DNA of 64,000 nt from JANMES01 sp038329865 (lineage in GTDB: Bacteria; Planctomycetota; Phycisphaerae; Tepidisphaerales; Tepidisphaeraceae): NCBI GenBank assembly GCA_038329865.1, contig JBBQNK010000005.1, positions 74,422 to 138,421 on the forward strand, read 5' to 3'. The position numbers and the translations under genes are program-made. Positions 8,941-17,098 of the stretch are shown here, in pieces (the stretch's first letter is position 1; each line of letters begins with the position of its first letter). The notes under the pieces are model-generated. The model searched no databases and was not told where the DNA came from. It worked only from the letters and a program-made list of their open reading frames with translations.

Positions 8941-9704
8941 CCGCCCCGCTGCTCAGCGTGCAAAACCTCAGCATCAGCTTCGGCGGTCTGAAGGCGGTGA
9001 GCGATTTTTCGCTCGACCTGCACGACGGCGATCTGCAAGGACTCATCGGCCCCAACGGCGCGGGCAAGACCACCTGCTTCAACCTTCTCACCGGTGTGTA
9101 CTGCGCCGATGACGGCGAAATGAAACTCGCCGGCGAGAGCATCAACCGCAAAAAACCGTTCCAAATCACCGCGGCCGGAATGGCGCGAACATTTCAGAAC
9201 ATCCGGCTGTTCCAGGAACTGACCGTTTTGGAAAACGTAAAGGTCGCCTGCCACCTGCATGCGCGACAATCGCTGGCGGGCGCGGTATTGCGATCGCCCT
9301 TCGCGGGCCGGGAGGAGCGCGCGATCGACGACCGCAGCCGCGCGATCCTCGACCGACTCGGCCTTCTCGCCCGCGCCGACGAAGCCGCCACCAGCCTGCC
9401 GTACGGCGACCAGCGCCGCCTGGAAATCGCCCGCGCCCTGGCCACCGAGCCCAAAGTCCTCCTCCTCGACGAACCCGCCGCCGGCATGAATCCGCAGGAA
9501 AAAATCGAGCTGACCCAGCTGATCGCCTTCATCCGTGAGCAGTTCAAGGTGGCCGTGCTCCTGATCGAGCACGACATGAAGCTGGTGATGAGCATCTGCG
9601 AAAAAATCACCGTGCTCGATCACGGCGAAACGATCGCTTGCGGAAATGCGGATGAGGTGCAAGGTAATTCGAAGGTGATTGAGGCGTATTTGGGGGAGGC
9701 TTAG
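8937..9704 (+). CDS. livG: Branched-chain amino acid ABC transporter ATPase LivG
   Basis: 255 residues; the ATG overlaps the livM stop by four bases, so translation is probably coupled. ABC ATPase with Walker A GPNGAGKT, Q-loop in ARTFQNIRLFQ, signature SLPYGDQRRLEIARAL (the usual S-G of LSYGxQ is conserved as LPYGDQ), Walker B VLLLDEP and H-loop IEHDM. The GMNPQE after Walker B and the C-terminal VIEAYLGEA are typical of LivG. Works as heterodimer with LivF on the cytoplasmic side of LivHM. Its stop codon overlaps the left arm of the inverted repeat that brackets the next ORF. Confidence 0.93.
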   Translation: MTAPLLSVQNLSISFGGLKAVSDFSLDLHDGDLQGLIGPNGAGKTTCFNLLTGVYCADDGEMKLAGESINRKKPFQITAAGMARTFQNIRLFQELTVLENVKVACHLHARQSLAGAVLRSPFAGREERAIDDRSRAILDRLGLLARADEAATSLPYGDQRRLEIARALATEPKVLLLDEPAAGMNPQEKIELTQLIAFIREQFKVAVLLIEHDMKLVMSICEKITVLDHGETIACGNADEVQGNSKVIEAYLGEA

Positions 9705-10151
9705 GTATTTGGTATTTGGTATTGGGGAACTGGTATGGATAAGGGTTTTGAATCATTACGGGTTTATCGACTTTCAGAGGAATTGGCCGATGCGATTTGG
9801 GTCGTGGTCGTTTCCTGGAAGGCGATTGCGCGCGATACCATCGGAAAACAGTTGATTCGCTCAACGGACAGTGTTGGAGCGAATATTGCCGAAGGGTACG
9901 GGCGCGGCACGTTTCAAGATCACCTGCGATTTATCGATATCGCGAGAGGTTCACTTTACGAATCCCGCCACTGGCTAAGAAGAGCTTTTCGCCGCTCACT
10001 CTTGAACCAGACTCAAATAGATCACTTGCAGTCTCTATTGGCCGCCCTGCTTCCGCAACTCAACGCATACTGCTCCTCCTTAAAGCGGCGCACCCGCGCC
10101 ACAAAACGCCCCGCGCCCAACCCAAATACCTAATACCAATTACCCAATACC
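9704..10151 (+). mobile_element. S23-type element: inverted arms around a four-helix-bundle ORF inside the liv operon
   Basis: The left arm (9704-9733) is built from GGTATTTGGTATTTGG words; the right arm (10121-10151) is the reverse complement class, CCAATTACCCAATACC. After complementing, the arms agree at about 21 of the first 23 positions. The only ORF between them (9735-10133) encodes a four-helix-bundle protein like those found in 23S rRNA intervening sequences, which also sit inside a stem. The arms overlap the livG stop and abut the livF start codon. Insertion is inferred from livG-livF being normally adjacent; mobility is not shown. Confidence 0.45.
9735..10133 (+). CDS. Four-helix-bundle protein (23S rRNA intervening-sequence protein family)
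   Basis: 132 residues. The family pattern is clear: FESLRVYRLSEELADAIW at the start, then IGKQLIRSTDSVGANIAEGY (the conserved R.a.SvgaNIAEGygR block), and SLYESRHWLRRAF before the last helix. These proteins (TIGR02436/S23 type, related to the bAvd accessory protein of diversity-generating retroelements) form pentameric barrels and bind nucleic acid; their cellular role is unknown. The ORF lies between livG and livF in the same direction and is enclosed by inverted repeats, with its TAA inside the right arm. ATG 9735 lacks a strong Shine-Dalgarno. Confidence 0.8.
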   Translation: MDKGFESLRVYRLSEELADAIWVVVVSWKAIARDTIGKQLIRSTDSVGANIAEGYGRGTFQDHLRFIDIARGSLYESRHWLRRAFRRSLLNQTQIDHLQSLLAALLPQLNAYCSSLKRRTRATKRPAPNPNT

Positions 10152-10862
10152 GTGCTATTAACCATCTCCAACCTCCACGTCAGTTACGGCGCCATCCAGG
10201 CTTTACGCGGCGTCTCCCTGCAAATCGAGGAAGGCGAAATCGTCACCCTCATCGGCTCGAACGGCGCGGGAAAAACCACGCTCCTCCGCACGATCAGCGG
10301 CCTGCTCACGCCGACTGAAGGCACGATCGTCTGGAGGAACGACACGCCGCTCCACGGCAGGAAGCCGCACGAAATCACGAGCCAGGGCGTGATCCACGTC
10401 CCGGAAGGCCGGCAGATATTTGCGAATCTTTCGGTGAAGGAAAATCTGCAGATCGGCGCGTACCAGCGGACCAATCACGCCGAAATCGCCGCCGATATGG
10501 AAACTTGCTTCGGCCAGTTCCCGATCCTGTACGAACGCCAATCCCAACCCGCCGGCACGCTCAGCGGCGGCGAGCAGCAGATGCTCGCCATCGCCCGTGC
10601 GCTGATGGCCAGGCCGAAACTCCTCCTGCTCGACGAACCCTCCCTGGGCCTCGCGCCGCTGATCGTCCGCAAGATTTTCCAGATCATCCGCGACATCAAC
10701 GCAAAAGGTGTGACGATTTTCCTCGTCGAACAAAACGCCCACATGGCCCTGGGCGTAGCCAACCGCGGCTACGTCCTGCAGACCGGCCAAGTCATCAAAT
10801 CCGACTCGGCCATGGCGCTGCTGGAAGACCCGGATGTGAAGAAGGCGTACCTGGGCGGATAA
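10152..10862 (+). CDS. livF: Branched-chain amino acid ABC transporter ATPase LivF
   Basis: 236 residues from GTG 10152. Walker A GSNGAGKT, signature TLSGGEQQMLAIARALMA, Walker B LLLLDEPSLGLAP, H-loop VEQNA, and a C-terminal DVKKAYLGG typical of LivF. It completes the livKHMGF transporter. The bases just before the start are the right arm of the inverted repeat (ACCCAATACC) and contain no Shine-Dalgarno, which is odd for an operon gene. Translation may depend on a structure, on coupling with the four-helix-bundle ORF (19 nt upstream), or on an internal start. Followed by a strong hairpin. Confidence 0.93.
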   Translation: MLLTISNLHVSYGAIQALRGVSLQIEEGEIVTLIGSNGAGKTTLLRTISGLLTPTEGTIVWRNDTPLHGRKPHEITSQGVIHVPEGRQIFANLSVKENLQIGAYQRTNHAEIAADMETCFGQFPILYERQSQPAGTLSGGEQQMLAIARALMARPKLLLLDEPSLGLAPLIVRKIFQIIRDINAKGVTIFLVEQNAHMALGVANRGYVLQTGQVIKSDSAMALLEDPDVKKAYLGG

Positions 10863-10870
10863 GAATTTTG

Positions 10871-10943
10871 ACCACGAAGTCACGAAGAACACGAAAAGTC
10901 TGAGACGCGTTCTACTTCTTCGTGCTCTTCGTGACTTCGTGGT
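10871..10943. terminator. 25-bp hairpin between convergent livF and solute-binding gene
   Basis: Arms 10871-10895 and 10919-10943 pair over 25 bp with one mismatch. The arm repeats the word CACGAAG (ACCACGAAGTCACGAAG). It lies between two convergent genes and most likely ends both transcripts; the role is inferred. Confidence 0.6.
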
Positions 10944-10972
10944 TAACAATCCCTGTTAGCTAAACTAAATAA

Positions 10973-12742
10973 CTATTTCCCGGCCCGCGCCAACTCAGCC
11001 GCTTCAGCGTAATTCTGGCGAAAGGCTGCGGTCCACTCTCGCATATAGTCGAGCGGCTGGTACATCGGTGCGCGGATCGTCGGCGCGGTGGCCCAGGTCA
11101 GGGAAACGACGTGAGTCGCTCCGTCGCTGCCGGGCAGTTCGACCGTCGGCAGCACGCCAAGGCGGGCCATCGCTTGGGGGCATTTGGCCGGGCCGCCGTG
11201 TTGGATGATCTGCGTCCAGGCTTCCTTCAACTCGTCGGCGGAGTCCATGCACATGGCGCGGATGATGTCGCGTTGCACGCCGAAGTGGCTGCCGGTCCAG
11301 CGGCGGTAGTAGATGAAATTCTTCGCCAGGGCGTACGGGTCGACGGCGGGATCCGCCAGCGCGTCGGCGGCGTGGGTGGCGTGCTCGGCGGCGATCGCCT
11401 GCATCGACGGGTTCGTCGACGGATAAAAATCGCGCCGGATCGGCAGGCGGCGCAGCGCGAATTTTTCAGGCCCGCCGGGTTCGCCGGGTTTGTATGTCCA
11501 GAGGCGCTGGCCGTCTTCGCTCAGTACGAATTGGATGAATCGCACCGCCAGCTCGCGGCTGGGCGCGCCGCGGAGAAGGCTGACGGGATCGCAGCTCACG
11601 CTCGTGCCGCCGACGGGCGTGGTGTAGATCATCCGCACTTCGCCGTTCGGACCGAAGCTGTTTTGCGCCTGGAATCGGCCGTAAAAATCGATCGCCATGC
11701 CCACGGCCGCATCGCCGATGCTCACGTCGATCGGCACTTTGCTGGCCGAGTCGGTGAAGTATCGCGCGTTAGCGCCGATCCGCTGAATGAGATGAATGCC
11801 GTCCACCCATCCGCTCTCGATGCAGGCCTGGTACACCTCGATGCGCGGAAATCCGTCGGCCTTGTCGCCTGACTTCCATTTTTTCTCGCCGATGAATTTT
11901 TCCAGCTTGGCGATCTCGTCATCGTTAAAACCGGCGGCGATCACGCGGTCGTGGATTTTCTGGTGGACGATCATCTCGAACGCCTTGGCGATCGACCCGC
12001 TCTTGGTCGGGTCGGCCACGCCCACCTGGCGGAAGTAAACCGGGTCGGCCAAATCGCTCCAGCTCGTGGGCGGCGAAGCGACGCCGAGATCTTTCAGTCG
12101 ATCGAGATTGGTGCAGATGCCGAACGTGCTGACGGCCGACCCGAAGAGCGTGTCGGTCCGCCAGATTTCGCCGGACAGCTTTGCGGGAATCAGCTCGACG
12201 CCCGCGGGCGATTTGAAAATGCCGGCCGGCGGCTCGTTCGCCGTCCACGGCGGAACGGTGCAGCCGCGGGCGAACAGATCGCTGTGATCGAACTCCCCGC
12301 CGCCGAACAATAGATCAATGCCGCTGGTAACTTTCTCCGGCGAATCGCTCTGCCGGTAGGCGTTGTAGACGGCCAGCACGTCCGCATTAGTCGGCGGATC
12401 TTTGGCGGTGAGTGCGTCGGTCGCGCCGTCGGGCCAGGTCTTGCCGCTGCGCTCCCACCAGCCGCGCGTGGAGTTGGTGAACTCCGCCAGCAGGTAGCGG
12501 GTGATTTCCGTCGTCCCGCCGACGTTCCGCCAGTCGATCTTCACCGGCTTGCCGAATTTAGCCTCGTGCCATTTCGAAAACCCAACCGCGAACTCGTAGC
12601 GGATCGCTTCATTGTGCGGCGAGACAATCACCAGCACCGGATCGTCCTTCCGCCAATTCCCCGCCGGCGGCGGCTGGCGAAAAACGAACGGCAACGCGAC
12701 AACGATCGCAAGCGCGGCGAGGATGAGGAGGTTTTTGTACAT
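10973..12742 (-). CDS. Extracellular solute-binding protein (iron/thiamine/polyamine-type, family 1)
   Basis: 589 residues, long for this fold. Residues 1-22 form an N-terminal membrane anchor or signal (NLLILAALAIVVALPFVF) without a clear cleavage site. DPVLVIVSPHNEAIRYEFAVGF opens the periplasmic-binding fold, followed by VKIDWRNVGGTTEITRYLL and the binding-cleft segments WSDLADPVYFRQVGVADP and MIYTTPVGGTSVSCDPVSLL. The C-terminal 150 residues (FIYYRRWTGSHFGVQRDI onward) are not part of the usual core. Third gene of a minus-strand set: ABC ATPase, MFS permease, this protein; the MFS stop is 3 nt before its ATG. Ligand unknown; the OPA permease next door hints at a phosphate ester, but this is weak. 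Confidence 0.75.
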   Translation of the reverse strand: MYKNLLILAALAIVVALPFVFRQPPPAGNWRKDDPVLVIVSPHNEAIRYEFAVGFSKWHEAKFGKPVKIDWRNVGGTTEITRYLLAEFTNSTRGWWERSGKTWPDGATDALTAKDPPTNADVLAVYNAYRQSDSPEKVTSGIDLLFGGGEFDHSDLFARGCTVPPWTANEPPAGIFKSPAGVELIPAKLSGEIWRTDTLFGSAVSTFGICTNLDRLKDLGVASPPTSWSDLADPVYFRQVGVADPTKSGSIAKAFEMIVHQKIHDRVIAAGFNDDEIAKLEKFIGEKKWKSGDKADGFPRIEVYQACIESGWVDGIHLIQRIGANARYFTDSASKVPIDVSIGDAAVGMAIDFYGRFQAQNSFGPNGEVRMIYTTPVGGTSVSCDPVSLLRGAPSRELAVRFIQFVLSEDGQRLWTYKPGEPGGPEKFALRRLPIRRDFYPSTNPSMQAIAAEHATHAADALADPAVDPYALAKNFIYYRRWTGSHFGVQRDIIRAMCMDSADELKEAWTQIIQHGGPAKCPQAMARLGVLPTVELPGSDGATHVVSLTWATAPTIRAPMYQPLDYMREWTAAFRQNYAEAAELARAGK

Positions 12743-12745
12743 CTT

Positions 12746-14170
12746 TTACAGCTGGCGGCCGGACTTTTGTTCGACGACGAATCCGCCCGGCACATTAGCG
12801 CCCGGCGGTGGAGTGATCGGCAATGGATTCATTTTATTGCGCGCAAAGAACATCAACGCCGCGCCGATCAGTCCCGCCGGCGCGAGGAAGAAAAAGTACG
12901 CGCCCCAACCGTAATGATGAATGACCCACCCCAGCGGCGCACCGGCCAGCATGCCGCCGTAGTACTGGAATGAATCGATCACGCCCGAGGCGAATCCTGC
13001 CATCTTCTTCCCGCCGATGTCCATCGCCGCCGCCGTACCGAGAATGGAGTGCGTGGCGTTGGCCGTGAAGGCGATCAGGATCAGAAAGAACACGACCGAC
13101 TTCGGCCCCACCACCATGAAGGCCGCGCACGTGATCACCACCGTTTCCATCAAGTACAGCGCCGCCGCGACCGGAGCGCGCTTGCCTTTGAACACAATAT
13201 CGGACACATACCCGGAAACGAGCGACCCGAGTGTCGCCACGATCGGAATGCCGAACACCAGCACCGCAAACTGCGGGCCCTTCAAATCGATGTGATACCC
13301 CTGTTCAGCGAACGCGGGAAACCACTGGTCGATCCCCTGCCGCACCACGCCCGTGCAGGCGTAAGCGCCGGCCGTGATCCAGATGACGGGATTGGAAAAA
13401 ATCGTCCAAAACAGTTCCCCGATCGTGGGATCCGGCGCGTTGTCGTTAATTTCCGGCGCAGGATTAGGAAACCCCGCTTCCTCCGGTGAATTTTTCACCC
13501 AGATATAGAAATTAAGGGTGATTAACGCAGTAATCGCGGCCGGAATAAAGAACGTCCACCGCCAGTGCTGCGGCGGAATCTTCATGATCCAGAAGAGTGA
13601 AAACCCGCCGAGCAGCGCCGGAGCTAGTAGGCCGATTCCGAGTCGGCCGATGTTGATCATGAAACCGAAAATGCCGGCGAATCGGCCACGCTCGGTTTTG
13701 TGGAACCACGACGTGTTGATCTTGATCATCCCCGGCGCGCCGAACGATTGGAGATACCCGTTCAGCCCCCAGATCGTCGCGAAAGAAGCGAGCATCGCCA
13801 TCTTCGATACGCCGTGGCTTCCCCATATCGACGCCAGCCCGAAAAGGACGTTCATCACGATTGTACCGTACGCGCCGGTGAGCATGGCCTTTCGGCCGCC
13901 GATGCGATCGGTGAGGAAGCCGTTGACCATCTGCCCGATCGCGTACGCGAAGAAGGCGCAAGAAATAATGATTCCCATCTGGGTTTCATCGAGGCCGAAT
14001 TCTTTTCCGATCCGGCTGTTGGCGATGGGAAAGTTGTAGCGGCAGAAATAATACGAAGCGTACATCAGTCCGATGGAACCCCAGTTCAAGCCGCGACGTT
14101 GCCGAAATCCGGGCGGATGATGAAGCTCAACGGGGAGTTTCTCGTCCGGAACAGTTCCGATCTCGCTCAT
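12746..14170 (-). CDS. MFS transporter, organophosphate:phosphate antiporter (GlpT/UhpC) family
   Basis: 474 residues from ATG 14170 (MSEIGTVPDEK); the frame extends to 14281 but that part overlaps the end of the ATPase gene and lacks features. Twelve predicted membrane helices. The first half matches the OPA family: SYYFCRYNFPIANSRIGKEF, then GQMVNGFLTDRIGGRKAM (the MFS loop 2-3 motif). Family members exchange organic phosphates such as glycerol-3-phosphate or hexose-phosphate for inorganic phosphate; UhpC-like members act as sensors. It lies between an ABC ATPase and a solute-binding protein, where an ABC permease would normally be. Substrate not determinable from sequence. Confidence 0.8.
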   Translation of the reverse strand: MSEIGTVPDEKLPVELHHPPGFRQRRGLNWGSIGLMYASYYFCRYNFPIANSRIGKEFGLDETQMGIIISCAFFAYAIGQMVNGFLTDRIGGRKAMLTGAYGTIVMNVLFGLASIWGSHGVSKMAMLASFATIWGLNGYLQSFGAPGMIKINTSWFHKTERGRFAGIFGFMINIGRLGIGLLAPALLGGFSLFWIMKIPPQHWRWTFFIPAAITALITLNFYIWVKNSPEEAGFPNPAPEINDNAPDPTIGELFWTIFSNPVIWITAGAYACTGVVRQGIDQWFPAFAEQGYHIDLKGPQFAVLVFGIPIVATLGSLVSGYVSDIVFKGKRAPVAAALYLMETVVITCAAFMVVGPKSVVFFLILIAFTANATHSILGTAAAMDIGGKKMAGFASGVIDSFQYYGGMLAGAPLGWVIHHYGWGAYFFFLAPAGLIGAALMFFARNKMNPLPITPPPGANVPGGFVVEQKSGRQL

Positions 14171-14216
14171 ACTGGGGCCTCGTTTTCCCGCTCGATACGA
14201 TGTGCTTCGGTCCCCG

Positions 14217-15281
14217 CTACTCCGCCAGCACGACCACGTCGTGCGGATCAAACTCCACTTCCAACTGCTCCGGTACGTCAAACATCGGCGGCGTTGAGAT
14301 GACTTTCAACTTGTGATCGTTCACGGCCAATCCGTGCTCGCTGGCCTCGCCTAAGAATGTCCACTCGACGGCCTTGCCGGTCAGGCGGTTGAGCCGGGCG
14401 CCCTCAAGTCGCGGGCGGTAGGGTCGCACGATCTGCATCTGCTCCGGGCGGACGCTCACGACCACGGAATCGGGCACCGGTTCGTATGCCTTGGCGTGCA
14501 GCAGCCCGACGGCGGTTTCAACATCCACATTGTGCCCGTCGCGACTCACCACTTTACCCGGCAAGAGGTTGGTCTGACCAATGAAATCCGCCACGAACGA
14601 ACTATTCGGCTTGTGATACAACTCCTTGGGCGTGCCGACCTGCGTGAGCTTGCCGTCCTTCAGGATCGCGATGCGGTCGGCGATGCTCAGCGCTTCCTTC
14701 TGGTCGTGTGTCACGTAAATCGTCGTGCTGCCGGCGGCTTTGCAGATGCGGCGGATTTCGCTGCGCATCTCCAGCCGAAGCTTGGAATCGAGATTGGAGA
14801 GCGGCTCATCGAGCAGCAGGCAGGCCGGGTCGACCGCCAGCGCCCGCGCCAGCGCCACCCGCTGCTGCTGGCCGCCGGAGAGTTGGTTCGGCTTGCGGTC
14901 GGCGTACTTTTCCATCTGCACGAGCCTGAGCACCTCGGCCACTTTCGCGTCCTGCTCCTTCGTCGGCATCTTGTGAATCTGCAGCCCGAAGCGGATGTTG
15001 TTCGCGACGCTCATGTGCGGCCAAAGCGCGTAGCTCTGAAAGCACATGACGGCGTTGCGCTTGTCGGTGGCGAGGCCGGTCACGTCGCGGTCGTTGAAAA
15101 GAATCTTCCCACTCGTCGGCCCGTGCAGGCCGGCGATCAATCGCAGCAGCGTGCTCTTGCCACACCCACTGGGGCCGAGCAGGAAAAATAGCTCGCCCTG
15201 CCCGATCGAAAGGTTGATATCGTCGAGTGCGACGGTGCTGCCGAACGACTTGCTGATGTGATCGAGACGTACTGAAGTCAT
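14217..15281 (-). CDS. ABC transporter ATPase with TOBE domain (MalK/UgpC/FbpC type)
   Basis: 354 residues. Walker A GPSGCGKST, Q-loop MCFQSYALWPHM, signature LSGGQQQRVALARAL, Walker B CLLLDEPLSNLD, H-loop THDQ, followed by a regulatory/TOBE region (residues about 245-350, VVSVRPEQMQIVRP). This class energises importers for sugars, glycerol-3-phosphate, iron or polyamines. It is the first gene of the minus-strand set with the OPA permease and the solute-binding protein, but no ABC permease is present nearby. The permease may be encoded elsewhere, or the ATPase may be shared among importers, as happens with MsmK-like proteins. Confidence 0.88.
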   Translation of the reverse strand: MTSVRLDHISKSFGSTVALDDINLSIGQGELFFLLGPSGCGKSTLLRLIAGLHGPTSGKILFNDRDVTGLATDKRNAVMCFQSYALWPHMSVANNIRFGLQIHKMPTKEQDAKVAEVLRLVQMEKYADRKPNQLSGGQQQRVALARALAVDPACLLLDEPLSNLDSKLRLEMRSEIRRICKAAGSTTIYVTHDQKEALSIADRIAILKDGKLTQVGTPKELYHKPNSSFVADFIGQTNLLPGKVVSRDGHNVDVETAVGLLHAKAYEPVPDSVVVSVRPEQMQIVRPYRPRLEGARLNRLTGKAVEWTFLGEASEHGLAVNDHKLKVISTPPMFDVPEQLEVEFDPHDVVVLAE

Positions 15282-15378
15282 GCCGGGTGCGGATTGTAGC
15301 GGGTCGGGCCGGCTTTGCGTAATTCTTTGCGCAATCCAAATGGGGGAAAGTACCGAGAGCTCGCAGGCCCGAATCGAC

Positions 15379-15384
15379 TATAAT
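15379..15384 (+). promoter_or_regulatory. Possible -10 box (TATAAT) for the zinc-peptidase gene
   Basis: A perfect TATAAT stands 58 nt before the ATG at 15442 in a GC-rich gap between divergent genes. No convincing -35 hexamer is visible at the expected distance, so this is only a candidate. Confidence 0.3.
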
Positions 15385-15441
15385 TTTGACCTGAAGGCGT
15401 CGGGCCTTTTATGGATCGAGCTCGTTGGATGTTGAGCTGTC

Positions 15442-16590
15442 ATGAAAGTCTTTCATTGCGACCATTGTGGTCAGCTTTTGTTTTTCGAAAATTTCCACTG
15501 CATGAGCTGCCACCACCTGTTGGCGTACGTGCCGGAGTTGGGAGTCGTCTGCTCGCTCGATCCGGCCGGCAATAACGAGTGGACTTCTCCGCTCGAGCGT
15601 GCGGCCGGTATGCGGTTCCGCCTCTGCAGGAATTACATCCGCCACAACACCTGCAACTGGGCCATGCCCGCCGACGACCCGCACGCGCTCTGCCAGGCGT
15701 GCCGGCTGACGCACACCATTCCGAATCTCGACAACCGCGAGAACGCCGTGCTGTGGTACCGGCTGGGCATCGCCAAGCGCCGGCTGATCTACACGCTGCA
15801 GCAACTGCACCTGCCGGTGCGCAGCAAGCTCGATGACCCGGAGCGGGGATTGGAGTTCGACTTCCTTGCCGACGAGGCCGGCCTGCCGCCCGTGCTCACC
15901 GGGCACGACAACGGCCGCATCGTCGTCAACATCATCGAGGCCGACGAAGTCGAGCGCGAAAAGCGCCGCGTCAGCATGCACGAGCCGTACCGCACCCTGC
16001 TCGGCCACTTCCGCCATGAGATCGGCCATTACTACTGGGACGTGCTGATCGCGAATTCCGATCGCCTGACCGCCTTCCGCAAACTCTTCGGCGACGAGCG
16101 GCCCGATTACACACACGCCCTCGAGCGCCACTACATCCACGGCCCGCCGGAGAATTGGCAGAACAGTTACGTCAGCGCCTACGCCACCGCGCACCCGTGG
16201 GAAGACTGGGCCGAGACCTGGGCGCACTACTTGCACGTCACCGACACGCTCGAAACCGCCGCCGACAGCGGCGTACGCCTCCACCCGCGCCGCCGCGACG
16301 AGCCTGCCCTGCATGAAGTCGTCAACCCCATCGACGACGCAGACATCTCCTTCGACCGAATGATGAACGCATGGCTGCCGCTCACGTACGTGCTCAACAA
16401 CCTCAACCGCGGGCTGGGCATGTCCGACGCGTACCCGTTCGTCCTCTCCGAACCGGCGATGGACAAGCTGCGGTTCGTACATGAAACCGTGGAGAAGGCG
16501 GGGAAAAATGCTCGGCCGAATTCGGAATCACCCGCGGATGCCATTCCATCGGCACCCGTGCCGACGCTGGCAGAGTTTCCGGAAGGATAA
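15442..16590 (+). CDS. Putative zinc-binding metallopeptidase (Peptidase_Mx family) with N-terminal zinc ribbon
   Basis: 382 residues. The N-terminus carries two ribbon-like cysteine pairs (FHCDHCG, HCMSCHH) and further cysteines (LCRNYIRHNTCNW, LCQACR), a zinc-binding region of about 95 residues. The catalytic part has H192-E193-x-x-H196 in FRHEIGHYYWD and a downstream glutamate in WEDWAETWAHYLH that can serve as third ligand. This matches the family annotated as putative zinc-binding metallopeptidase with zinc-ribbon domain. No signal peptide, so probably cytoplasmic; substrate unknown. The last 30 residues are low complexity. Divergent from the ABC ATPase gene. Confidence 0.85.
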   Translation: MKVFHCDHCGQLLFFENFHCMSCHHLLAYVPELGVVCSLDPAGNNEWTSPLERAAGMRFRLCRNYIRHNTCNWAMPADDPHALCQACRLTHTIPNLDNRENAVLWYRLGIAKRRLIYTLQQLHLPVRSKLDDPERGLEFDFLADEAGLPPVLTGHDNGRIVVNIIEADEVEREKRRVSMHEPYRTLLGHFRHEIGHYYWDVLIANSDRLTAFRKLFGDERPDYTHALERHYIHGPPENWQNSYVSAYATAHPWEDWAETWAHYLHVTDTLETAADSGVRLHPRRRDEPALHEVVNPIDDADISFDRMMNAWLPLTYVLNNLNRGLGMSDAYPFVLSEPAMDKLRFVHETVEKAGKNARPNSESPADAIPSAPVPTLAEFPEG

Positions 16591-16633
16591 TCGTATGGGT
16601 GACCTAAGACTTTCCCACATCATAGTGCTGTCC

Positions 16634-17098
16634 TCACAAGCGCTCGCTCGAAACAACATCAAATCCGCGGCTTCGATTTCTGCGACTCCTTACCCATACG
16701 AAGGCTGTGGCTGTACACAGCGTTAGCAAGAGCAATTCGCTAAGGGTAAGTGAAAACGAGAACCCGACATCTTCAATCCGTATTTCTCCTTCGAGGAACA
16801 TTGGCATGCTGATACTGTGAATGCCTAGACGTTTGGAAACGCGAAAAGTACCTCTTCGATCCAAATCCTCGGGCGTTTGTGATTGCACTCCACCCTGCAA
16901 TATCAAAAAGCTTTTCGCGGACAGCACATTGAGGCCTGCCTGTCGCTCAAATATCGAGGGCGAGAGAATTTCAATATCCCAGGGACTCATGAAATGCGTG
17001 CTGGCGGCCATCCCGGTCAAAAGAAGGCAACTCGCCATCCAGAGTATGGCTACATATTTTCCAATCGTCAGGATTGGGCGGCGGCATTTTGAATTCAT
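16634..17098 (-). CDS. Hypothetical two-helix membrane protein
   Basis: 154 residues. I do not recognise the family. One membrane helix near the N-terminus (GKYVAILWMASCLLLTGMAA) and one near the C-terminus (LTLSELLLLTLCTATAFVWV), with a middle part of about 85 residues rich in beta-forming residues that should lie outside the cytoplasm, and a basic Arg-rich tail. Its ATG follows the stop of the upstream M20 gene directly (TAAATG), which suggests translational coupling and supports it as a real gene. It is less GC-rich than its neighbours, which may point to recent acquisition. Confidence 0.5.
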   Translation of the reverse strand: MNSKCRRPILTIGKYVAILWMASCLLLTGMAASTHFMSPWDIEILSPSIFERQAGLNVLSAKSFLILQGGVQSQTPEDLDRRGTFRVSKRLGIHSISMPMFLEGEIRIEDVGFSFSLTLSELLLLTLCTATAFVWVRSRRNRSRGFDVVSSERL

